DNA of 64,000 nucleotides from Cinclus cinclus (Eukaryota > Chordata > Aves > Passeriformes > Cinclidae). The stretch is from positions 682,001-746,000 of the forward strand of contig NC_085081.1 in NCBI RefSeq assembly GCF_963662255.1, given 5' to 3'. Position 1 is the first letter of the stretch. Each line of letters opens with the position of its first letter. The position numbers were made by a program, and so were the translations under genes. Positions 11,996 to 21,505 of this stretch are shown one piece after another. The notes under the pieces are model-generated. The model saw only the letters and a list, made by a program, of their open reading frames with translations. It did no database searches and was not told where the DNA came from.

Positions 11996-12289
11996 AATCC
12001 TCGACGGCGTCACTGCGAAAAAAAAACCGCGGAATTTCCGCCCCTTGAAAATATTAAAAAAAAAAAAAAAATCCCTAAAATAAAAATCAGAAATGAATCA
12101 ATAAAAGAGGCCAAATTTGGTCGATTCTTGGAGATGGGCGGGGCTTTGGTGGAAAGTTCCGGAAGATTCCTCAAGTTTTTAAAATTCCGCCCTCACGCCA
12201 AAAAAAAGAAAAAGAAAAAAAAATTAAATAAAATAATAATAAAAAAAAATCCTGAAGTAATTCTGAAAAAAAAAAAAAAAAAAAAAAAT

Positions 12290-12870
12290 TCAAACAAAAT
12301 TTCCCAAAAAATTCCCCCCAAAAATTGGGAAAATTTCCCCCAAATTTCCCAAAAACTCCCCAAAAATTGGGAAAATTTCCACCAAAATTTCCACAAAATT
12401 CCCCAAAATTGGGAAAATTCTCCCAAAATTTCCACAAAATTCCCCAAAATTGGGAAAATTCTCCCAAAATTTCCACAAAATTCCCCAAAAATTGGGAAAA
12501 CTCCCCCAAAATTTCCACAAAATTCCCCAAAAATTGGGAAAATTCTCCCAAAATTTCCACAAAATTCCCCAAAAATTGGGAAAATTCTCCCAAAATTTCC
12601 ACAAAATTCCCCAAAAATTGGGAAAACTCCCCCAAAATTTCCACAAAATTCCCCAAAAATTGGGAAAATTCTCCCAAAATTTCCACAAAATTCCCCAAAA
12701 ATTGGGAAAATTCTCCCAAAATTTCCACAAAATTCCCCAAAAATTGGGAAAACTCCCCCAAAATTTCCACAAAATTCCCCAAAAATTGGGAAAATTCTCC
12801 CAAAATTTCCACAAAATTCCCCAAAAATTGGGAAAATTCTCCCAAAATTTCCACAAAATTCCCAAAAACC
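12290..12870. repeat. 42-bp minisatellite downstream of PRODH2
   Basis: Highly regular 41/42-bp units containing TTGGGAAAATTCTCCCAAAA and TTTCCACAAAATTCCCC. Every third unit carries a CTCCCCC variant, so the array expanded as trimers. Each unit is internally palindromic (TTGGGAAAATTCTCCCAA). Confidence 0.92.
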
Positions 12871-12889
12871 CAAAAATTGAAAAAGTGGA

Positions 12890-13830
12890 ATTTTGGGGGG
12901 AAAAATGTGAATTTTTGGGAAGAAGAAAATAAATTTATTTTTAGCTTTTAATAGTGAAAAAATGTGATTTTCGGGGAGGAAAAAAAGTGGAATTTTGGGT
13001 GGGAAAATTGGAATTTTTAGGGGGGAAAAAGGAGAATTTTGGGGGATTTTTTTTGGAAAAAATGTGAATTTTTGGGGGGATTTGAGGGTAAAAAAAGGGG
13101 AATTTTTGAGGAAAAGATGGAAAATTTTGGGGGATTTGAGGGGAAAAAAATGGAATTTTTGAGGAAAAAATGTGAATTTTTGGGAAAAAGAAAATAAATT
13201 TATTTTTAGCTTTAAATAGTGAAAAATGTGATTTTTGGGGAGGAAAAAAAGTGGAATTTTCGGGGAAAAATGTGAATATTTGGGAGGATTTAAGGGTAAA
13301 AAGAGGGAATTTTTGGGAAAAAATGGGAAATTTTGGGGGGATTAGAGGGGGGGAAAAAGGGAATTTTTGAGCAAAAAAAGTGAATTTTTGGGCTGGATAT
13401 GAGGGTAAAAAAAAGGAATTTTTGGGGAAAAAAATTCGAATTTGGGGGGGGATTTGAGGGAAAAAAAGGCAAATTTTGGGAAAAAATATGAATTATTTTG
13501 GGGGCGAGAAAGGAGAATTCGTGGTGGAAAAAAAGCGAATTTAGGGTGGAAAAAAAGAAGGATTTTGGCCGGAGAAAATAAGATTTTGAGGGGGAAAATA
13601 TGAATTTTGAGGCGCAGAATGTGGATTTTTGGAGGGAAAACGTGAATTTTGAGGTAAAAAAATGTGGATTTTAGGGCAAGAAAACGTGTGGGGTTTTTTA
13701 ATAGGGGGGAAAAAACCGATTTTTAACTCACCAAGGCGTTTTCTGACGAGGCCAGGCAGCGTTTTGGGGAAATTTTTGAGGAAAAAAAAAAGCCCAACAA
13801 CAATTTGGGGGTTCTCGGTGAGGATTTTTT
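12890..13830. repeat. G/A-rich degenerate repeats between PRODH2 and MAZ
   Basis: Irregular AATTTTTGGGGGGAAAAA-type words, with a duplicated block carrying AATAAATTTATTTTTAGCTT at about 12928 and 13193. No coding signal is seen on either strand. Confidence 0.75.
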
Positions 13831-13959
13831 TGGGAATTCCGGGTGGGATTTGGGGGAAATTTTGGGGAAATTTTCAGCGATTTTGGAGGCGTTTCTAAGG
13901 TTGGGGGGGGAGGCCCTGGGGGGGGCTCAAAATGGCGGCGGCTCCTGAGGGGGGGAGAA

Positions 13960-14634
13960 ATGGCGGGAAAACGCCGTGCGTGGGCGGGGCTTAGAGGGAG
14001 GTGGGGTGTGGCAACAAGAAGGCGTGGCCACGCCAGCGGGGGCGTGTCATTAATAATTAATTAAAAATCAATTAATTGATGAGGAGGCGTGGCCTGGTTG
14101 TTCCTGCCTTACTCACCCAATCAACGCCCGCCCGCGGTTGCCATGACAACGCTCTCCCAACATGGCGTCGCCGCCGCGCTGGTTGCTGATTGGTTAATCC
14201 CCGCCTTGAAGGCGTAGCTCGGCCAATCAGCGCCTTCCTTTCCTGAGGGGTGGGGGCGTGGCCGCCTCCATTTTGTGGCGCGCGGGATCGGCGGCAGGGC
14301 GGGAAAAACCGCGGTGGGCGTGGCCTGTCATCGGGGAGAGGGGGAGGTGTGTGAATTTAAAAAGGGGGCGCGGTTTGGATCGCCCCGCCCAATCAGCGCC
14401 CGCCGCTGGCTCGCCGCGCCCAATCAGCGCCTCGCTGAGGGCCACGCCCTTCTGTTGAAGCCACGCCCACCTCTCCCCTCACGCCGCTCTCCCTCCCCCC
14501 ACCCCTCCGAGCCCCCCGCCCCTCCCCCACCATCTCCCCCCACCCCTCCCCCCCACCCATCCCCCTCCCCCTCCCCCTCCCCCTCCTCCTCCTCGGCCGC
14601 GATTCGGTCGCGATTCGGTCGCGACTGTCGCGAG
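13960..14634 (+). promoter_or_regulatory. MAZ promoter region with CCAAT cluster
   Basis: CpG-rich sequence with five CCAAT/ATTGG boxes (14117, 14189, 14223, 14389, 14420), most within CCAATCAGCG, the preferred NF-Y context. There are several TCGCGA words just before the ATG (GATTCGGTCGCG repeated, then GTCGCGAGATGG). No TATA box is convincing apart from TTTAAAAAGGG near 14357. This is a typical CpG-island promoter. The transcription start is not determined. Confidence 0.6.
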
Positions 14635-17600
14635 ATGGACCCCGCGAACTGGAGCAGCTTCATCTTCCAGGTGGGGGGAGGGGCGGCGCTGCTTGGGGTG
14701 GGGGAGGGGTGGGGGAGGGGTGGGGGAGCGAACCGGGAGCGCTGGAGGGGGAGGGGGGGAGGGGGGTGGGGCTGGTGGGGGGGATGTGGGGGTGGGAGTC
14801 TCGGACTGGGGAGACTGGGAGGGACTGGGAGGGGTGGGGACACAGGTGTGGCTCTGTACTGGGAGCACTGGGAGCTGTTACCGGTGGCACTGGTGGCACT
14901 GGGAGTGATGGGGACACTGGTCGGGCTCTGTACTGGGAGCACTGGGAGCACTGGGAGCTGTTACTGGTGGCACTGGGAGCTGTTACTGGTGGCACTGGTG
15001 GAACTGGGAGTGATGGGGACACAGGTGAGGTTCTGTACTGGGAGCACTGGGAGCACTGGGAGCTGTTACTGGTGGCACTGGTGGCACTGGGAGTGATGGG
15101 GACACTGGTGGGGCTCTGTACTGGGAGCACTGGGAGCACTGGGAGCTGTTACTGGTGGCACTGGGAGCTGTTACTGGTGGCACTGGTGGCACTGGGAGTG
15201 ACGGGGACACCACTGTGGCTCCTGTTACTGGTGTTACTGGTCTTTACTGGTCCATACCAGTACAAACTGGCCTGTACTGGTCTGTTATGGGTTCATTACT
15301 GGTCCATACTGGATCTATACTGGTCCATACCAGTCTAACACTGTTTTTACTGATCCATACTGGTCTAAACTGGTCCATACTGGTCTATTACTGATGTTAC
15401 TGGTCCATAACTGGTTTCTACTGGTCTGAAGTGGTCCATACTGGTCCATACTGATCCACACTTGTCCATACTGATCCATACTGGTCCGAACTGGTCCAAA
15501 CTGGTCTGAAGTGGTCTGTTACTGGTCCAAACTGGTCCATACTGGCCCAAACCGGTCCAAACTGGTCCGAAGTGGTCTGTTACTGGTCCAAACTGGTCCA
15601 TACTGGCCCAAACTGGTCCATATCGACCCCCCTCCCTCCCTCCCTCTCTCTCTCTCTCCCCCCCCAGGCTGCCGCCCCTCCCCCTCCCCCCACCCCCGTT
15701 GATCCCCTCCCCGTCGAACTCCTGCCCCTCCCCCCACCCCCCCCCCACCCCCGACCCTCCCCCACCCCCCCCCTCCCCCACCCACCATCGACCCCTCCCC
15801 CCTCAAACCGGAACCCGCCGCGACCTCAGAGACGCCGGCGGCGACGTCCCCGGCGCTGATGACGTCGCCGGCGCTGATGACGTCGCCGCCGATGATGACG
15901 TCGCCGCCGGCGATGACGTCGCCGCGCAAACCCAAGGCGAAGGGCGCCCCCTACGTCTGCGGCCTTTGCGCCAAAGAATTCAAGAACGGCTACAACCTCC
16001 GGCGCCACCAGGCCACGCACGGCGTCGCCAACGCCGCCAAACGACCCCCGAGACCCTCCCCCACCCCTCCCCCCATCCCACAAGACCCCGACGACGCCGA
16101 GGCGGCCGCGGCGGCGCCGAAGCGAGCGGCTCCTGCGGCGGCGCCGAGGAAGAGCCACGCGTGCGACACGTGCGGCAAAGCGTTCCGGGACGTTTATCAC
16201 CTGAAACGTCACCGGTTGTCGCACACGGACGAGCGGCCGTTCCAGTGCCCGGTGTGCCAGCAGAGGTTCAAGAGGAAGGACAGGATGGCGTCGCACGTCA
16301 GGTCGCACCAGGGGCACGTGCACAAACCCTACGCCTGCGGGCATTGCGGGAAGAGTTTTTCCAGGTGGGGAGAGTTTGTTGGGTGTCGGTCGTGGAGGCC
16401 GTTGGGTCATGAAGGGGGTTGGGGTCATGGTTGTGTCATGGGGTCATCTTTGGGTTTTGGTCATGGTGGGATTTGGGGTCGTCGTTGGGTCATGGTGTCC
16501 ATTGGGTCGTGGTTGGTGTTGGGGTCATTGTTGGGTTGTTGGGTTTTGGTCATGGTTGGTTTTGGGGTCATCGTTGGGTCATGGTTGGGTCTTGGGGTCA
16601 TCGTTGGGTCATGGTTGGGTCTTGGGGTCATTGTTGGGTCTTTGTTGGTCTTGGGGTCATTGTTGGGTTGCTGGGTCTTGGTCTTGGTTTTGGGATCATC
16701 ATTGGGTTTTGGTCATGGTTGGTTTTGGGGTCATCGTTGGGTTACGGTTGGGTCTTGGGAGTCGTTGGGTTTGGTTGGTCTTGGGGTCATCGTTGGGTCA
16801 TGGTCATGGTGGGATTTGGGGTCATTGTTGGGTCATGGTCATGGTGGGATTTGGGGTCATTGTTGGGTCACGGTTGGGTCACGGTTGGGTCTTGGAGTCA
16901 TTGGGTTTGGTTTGTCTTGGGGTCATCGTTGGGTTGTTGGGTCTTGGTCATGGTTGGTGTTGGGGTCATCGTTGGTTTTTCATCATGTTGGGTTTTGGGG
17001 TCATCGTTGGGTCATGGTGGGTCATGGTTGGTCTTGGGGACATCGTTGGGTCATGGTCAGGTTTTGGGGTCATCCTTGGGTTGGTGGTTGGGTCTTAGAG
17101 GTCGTTGTTGTGTCATGGTTGGGTCGTGGTGTCCATTGGGTCATGGTTGGTTTTGGGGTCATCGTTGGGTCATCGTTGGGTCATTGTTGGGTCATGGCCA
17201 TTGGGGTCATCGTTGGGTCATGGTCATCGTGGCCATCATTGGGTCATTGTGGTCATCGTTGTTCCATGTTGGGTCATCGTTGGGACATCGGGGTCATCGT
17301 TGGGTCACGTTGGGTCATTGTTGGGTCATCGGGGTCATCGTTGGGTCATGGTCATTGTGGTCATCGTTGGGTCATTGTTGCGTCATCGTTGCGTCACCGT
17401 TGGGTCATCATTGGGGGTCATCGTTGGGTCATGGTCATTGTTGTTCAATGTTGGGTCATCGTTGGGTCACCGTTGGGTCATGGCGGCCATTGTGGCCGTT
17501 GGGTTGATGGGGCCATGGAGGTCACAGGTGGTCACAGGTGGTCACTGGTGGTCACTGGAGGTCACTGGTGGTCACTGGAGGTCACTGGAGGTCACAGGTG

Positions 17601-19976
17601 GTCACAGGTGGTCACAGGTGGTCACAGGTGGTCACTGGAGGTCCCAGGTGGTCACTGGTGGTCACTGGTGGTCACTGGAGGTCACAGGTGGTCACTGGAG
17701 GTCACTGGTGGTCACTGGTGGTCACTGGTGGTCACTGGTGTTTACTGGTGTTTACTGGTGGTCACTGGTGGTCCCAGGTGGTCACTGGAGGTCACAGGTG
17801 GTCACTGGTGGTCACAGGTGGTCACAGGTGGTCACAGGTGGTCCCAGGTGGTCACAGGTGGTCACTGGAGGTCACTGGTGGTCACAGGTGGTCACTGGTG
17901 GTCACTGGTGTTTACTGGTGGTCACTGGTGGTCACAGGTGGTCCCAGGTGGTCCCAGGTGGTCCCAGGTGGTCACTGGTGGTCACTGGAGGTCACTGGTG
18001 GTCACTGGAGGTCACTGGTGGTCACTGGTGGTCCCAGGTGGTCCCAGGTGGTCACAGGTGGTCACAGGTGGTCCCAGGTGGTCACTGGTGGTCACTGGAG
18101 GTCACTGGAGGTCACAGGTGGTCCCAGGTGGTCCCAGGTGGTCACTGGTGGTCCCAGGTGGTCCCAGGTGGTCACTCTGGTGCTCACTCCCACCAGGCCG
18201 GATCACCTGAACAGCCACGTCCGGCAGGTTCACTCCACCGAGCGGCCGTTCAAGTGTCAGGTGAGAGCCACACCCGCTGACCACGCCCACATTGACCACA
18301 CCCAATAACCACACCCATACCTGGCCACTGACCACGCCCACACTGACCACACCCAATAACCACACCCATACCTGGCCACTGACCACGCCCACACTGACCA
18401 CACCCAATAACCACACCCATACCTGGCCACTGACCACACCCACACTGACCACACCCAATAACCACACCCATACCTGGCCACTGACCACGCCCACATTGAC
18501 CACACCCAATAACCACACCCATACCTGACCACTGACCACACCCATACCTGACCACACCCAATAACCACACCCATACCTGACCACTGACCACGCCCACACT
18601 GACCACACCCAATAACCACGCCCATACCTGAACACTGACCACGCCCACACTGACCACACCCAATAACCACACCCATACCTGGCCACTGACCACACCCACA
18701 CTGACCACACCCAATAACCACACCCATACCTGGCCACTGACCACACCCACACTGACCACACCCAATAACCACGCCCATACCTGAACACTGACCACGCCCA
18801 CACTGACCACACCCAATAACCACGCCCATACCTGAACACTGACCACGCCCACACTGACCACACCCAATAACCACACCCATACCTGGCCACTGACCACACC
18901 CACACTGACCACACCCACACTGACCACACCCAATAACCACGCCCATACCTGACCAGTGACCACGCCCATACCTGACCACACCCAATAACCCCACCCATAA
19001 CTGACCACTGACCAGGCCCATACCTGACCACACCCAATAACCACACCCATACCTGGCCACTGACCACGCCCACACTGACCACACCCACACTGACCACACC
19101 CAATAACCCCACCCATAACTGACCACTGACCAGGCCCATACCTGACCACACCCAATAACCCCACCCATACCTGGCCACTGACCACGCCCACACTGACCAC
19201 ACCCAATAACCACACCCATACCTGACCACACCCAATAACCCCACCCATACCTGGCCACTGACCACGCCCACACTGACCACACCCTTTTACCCCTCACTGT
19301 GCCCTGAGCCCTCGGTGCCCCCTCGGTGACCCCTGGCCCCTCCCCCTCCCCAGCGCTGCGAGGCGGCGTTCGCCACGCGGGATCGGCTGCGGGCGCACGC
19401 GGCGCGGCACCAGGAGAAGGCGCCGTGCCAGGTGTGCGGGAAACTGCTGAGCCCCGCCCACCTGGGGGAGCACCTGAGGGGCCACGCCCACCCCGGCCCC
19501 GCCCCCGCCCGCCAGGGACAGCAGGGACAGGCGGCTGCAGGTGGGGGGAGGGGAGGGGGGTGTGGTAGGAGGGGGCGGGGCTTGAATGGTAGGGGACAGT
19601 GGGTGTGGTCGGTGGGGGGTCGGAAGGGGCGGGGCTTGAATGGGGGAGGGGCCAGTGGGTGTGGACAGCAGGGAGGGGGCAGAAGGGGCGGGGCTTGAAG
19701 GGGGAGGGGCCAGTGGGGTGTGGACAGCAGGGGAGGGGGCAGAAGGGGCGGGGCTTGAAGGGGGAGGGGCCAGTGGGTGTGGTCGGTGGGGGGAGGGGTC
19801 TGTGGTAATGGGGGTGGTGAGGGGCATAAACAATGGGGGAGGGGCAAATCTTTAACCCCTCCCCCCGCTCTTTTTTTTTTTTTTCCCCTCCCCCCACAGG
19901 TTCCGCCTGCCCCACCCCACCCCCCGCCCCTCCCCCACCCCTGGACGGGACCCCCGGGGGCAGCCAGGGCTGGTGA
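14635..19976 (+). CDS. MAZ: MYC-associated zinc finger protein (MAZ)
   Basis: C2H2 zinc-finger factor that binds GGGAGGG-type G-rich promoters. Exons: 14635-14670 (MDPANWSSFIFQ, the known short MAZ amino terminus), 15668-16364, 18197-18260, 19354-19540, 19900-19976. Fingers in order begin YVCGLCAKEF, HACDTCGKAF, FQCPVCQQRF, YACGHCGKSFSR/PDHLNSH, FKCQRCEAAF and CQVCGKLL. The protein ends in W like human MAZ. Exon 2 opens in one frame (AAAPPPPPTPVDPLPVELLP, matching the human proline-rich segment), but the fingers lie in the next frame from about TIDPSPLKPEP. The shift falls in a C-run region near 15725-15785, and the summed exons (1061 nt) are one base short of a multiple of three. A collapsed homopolymer in the assembly is the simplest reading; a real mutation is possible. 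The linker between fingers 1 and 2 is shorter than in human. Confidence 0.9.
14820..15640. repeat. MAZ intron 1 arrays
   Basis: Two arrays in series. From about 14860 to 15200, CACTGGGAGCTGTTACTGGT units are organised in a higher-order repeat near 90 bp. From about 15230 to 15630, ACTGGTCCATACTGGTCTG units follow. The second unit type recurs in SLC5A2 introns 30 kb away. Confidence 0.88.
16365..17515. repeat. MAZ intron 2 array, GTTGGGTCATGG units
   Basis: Degenerate TTGGGGTCATCGTTGGGTCA units begin at the exon 2 donor. No exon is seen, and the long forward open frames reflect unit composition. Confidence 0.88.
17516..18180. repeat. MAZ intron 2 array, 10-bp GGTCACTGGT units
   Basis: Near-perfect 10-bp units GGTCACTGGT / GGTCACAGGT / GGTCCCAGGT / GGTCACTGGA up to just before the exon 3 acceptor. 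The unit changes abruptly from the preceding 12-bp array near 17516. Confidence 0.92.
18262..19285. repeat. MAZ intron 3 array, about 51-bp units
   Basis: Units containing CACACCCAATAACCACACCC and ACCTGGCCACTGACCACGCC. Each carries a CCAAT box and several CCACACCC or CCACGCCC KLF-type words. The array starts directly after the exon 3 donor. Confidence 0.92.
19541..19870. repeat. MAZ intron 4 G-rich array
   Basis: GGGGCGGGGCTTGAATGGGG and GGGGCCAGTGGGTGTGG blocks repeated about every 60 bp. SP/KLF-like GGGGCGGGGC occurs in most units. Confidence 0.85.
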
Positions 19977-20119
19977 GGGGGGGGGAGGGGCGGCCCTTCA
20001 CCCCTCCCCCACCCCCCGAACCCCGCCCACATCTCCCCCTCCCCCCCCCCCAACTCAAGCCCCTCCCCAAACGCGGGGGGATGGGAGGGGCGGTGGGGGG
20101 AGGGGCGGGGGCAACGTCC

Positions 20120-20125
20120 AATAAA
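20120..20125 (+). terminator. MAZ polyadenylation signal
   Basis: AATAAA in CCAATAAAAACTC, about 145 bases after the MAZ stop codon. It is the first such hexamer downstream on this strand. Confidence 0.65.
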
Positions 20126-20264
20126 AACTCGGCGAAAAAACCCCCCAGAGGCTCCGCCCACTTCCTGTGGGGGAGGGCCGAGCGGTGATGACGTCATGGC
20201 CACGCCCACTGGAGGGGGAAATGAAGAATTTTGGGGCCAAAAACGTCAAAGTTTTCATTCCTGA

Positions 20265-20706
20265 AATTCAGGGGGGGGGGTTTACCCCAAAAATTCCCAT
20301 TTTTATCCCAAATTTCCCATTTTTTATCCCAATTTTCCCATTTTTAACCCCAAAAATTTCCCATTTTTAACCCCAAAAATTCCCATTTTTAACCCCAAAA
20401 TTCCCATTTTTACCCCAAAAAGTTTCCATTTTTATCCCAAATTTTCCCATTTTTACCCCAAAAATTCATTTTTAACCCCAAAATTTCCCATTTCTAACCC
20501 AAAAATTCCCATTCTTATCCCAAATTTTCCCATTTTTAGCCCCAAAAATTCCCATTTTTAACCCCAGAAATTCCCATTTTTAACCCCCAGAAATTCCCAT
20601 TTTTACCCAAAATTCCCATTTTTAACCCCAAAAAATTCCCATTTTTATCCCAAATTTTCCCATTCTAACCCCAAAAATTTCCATTTTTAACCCCAAAATT
20701 TCCCAT
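20265..20706. repeat. CCCATTTTTAACCCCAAAAATT array
   Basis: Degenerate 20-22 bp units running straight into the N run. The gap probably marks a failed assembly of this same array. Confidence 0.85.
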
Positions 20707-20906
20707 NNNNNNNNNNNNNNNNNNNNNNNNNNNNNNNNNNNNNNNNNNNNNNNNNNNNNNNNNNNNNNNNNNNNNNNNNNNNNNNNNNNNNNNNNNNNNN
20801 NNNNNNNNNNNNNNNNNNNNNNNNNNNNNNNNNNNNNNNNNNNNNNNNNNNNNNNNNNNNNNNNNNNNNNNNNNNNNNNNNNNNNNNNNNNNNNNNNNNN
20901 NNNNNN
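20707..20906. other. Assembly gap (200 N)
   Basis: Exactly 200 undetermined bases. The round length suggests a placeholder rather than a measured size. The gap lies between the MAZ 3' end and the SLX1 3' end, so no exon of either gene appears to be lost. Confidence 0.99.
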
Positions 20907-21440
20907 GGGCAGGGTAAAATTGGGAGAGAAAAAAAATTTGGGTAGAAAATTTTCAATTTCTTGGGGGAAGGGAAAATCGGGGAAAAAAAGATTTTTATGA
21001 AAAAAATTAAATTTTTTTGTGGAAAAAGATTGAGGTTATGGGGTTAAAATAGAGAAAAAAAAAAAAAGCCGTCAAATTTGGGAAGAAAAAATTTTTAAAA
21101 AACGAAATTGAGAAGGAAAAAACCAGGGTGAAAATGGAAAAAAAAAAAAACCTCTGAAAATTCATAAAAACCTGGAATTTTGGGGGAAAAAATTTAAGGA
21201 AAATCTTCAGAATTTGGGTGGGGGAGGAGAAAATTAATTTGAATGGGGGAGGGGCCAAAAATTCGCCACTGTTTTGGCAAAAAAAAAAAATCACAGAAAA
21301 TGGAAATTTTTCAATTTCAAGATGGCGTCAGATCTCACAAAATGGTGTCCAAATGGGGGGCGGGGCAAAAAACCCCGGAAGTGACATCATGGGGGTGTGG
21401 TCTAATAAAAGCGGAATAAAACGCTGAACGAATTGATTCT
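20907..21440. other. A-rich intergenic sequence
   Basis: Irregular purine-rich AAAAATTTGGG-type sequence, then less repetitive DNA with CAAGATGGCGTC near 21320 and GTGTGGTCTAATAAAAGCGG near 21396. No exon is seen on either strand. Confidence 0.5.
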
Positions 21441-21457
21441 GTTGTAAATAAATAAAT

Positions 21458-21463
21458 TTTATT
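21458..21463 (-). terminator. SLX1 polyadenylation signal
   Basis: AATAAA on the minus strand about 43 bases past the SLX1 stop codon, in an A/T-rich stretch. Confidence 0.65.
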
Positions 21464-21505
21464 AAAAATAATTAAAATCATTAAAGAAGATGTGTGGGTG
21501 TGGCT

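Noticed and set aside
15859..18210. A 783-codon open frame starting in the MAZ fingers and continuing through intron 2
   Set aside because: The true donor is at 16365 and the finger continues at 18197. The rest is array translation (GGHWWSLVV repeats).
18102..20209. Long minus-strand open frames opposite MAZ intron 3
   Set aside because: They translate the 51-bp array. No homology or splice logic supports them.
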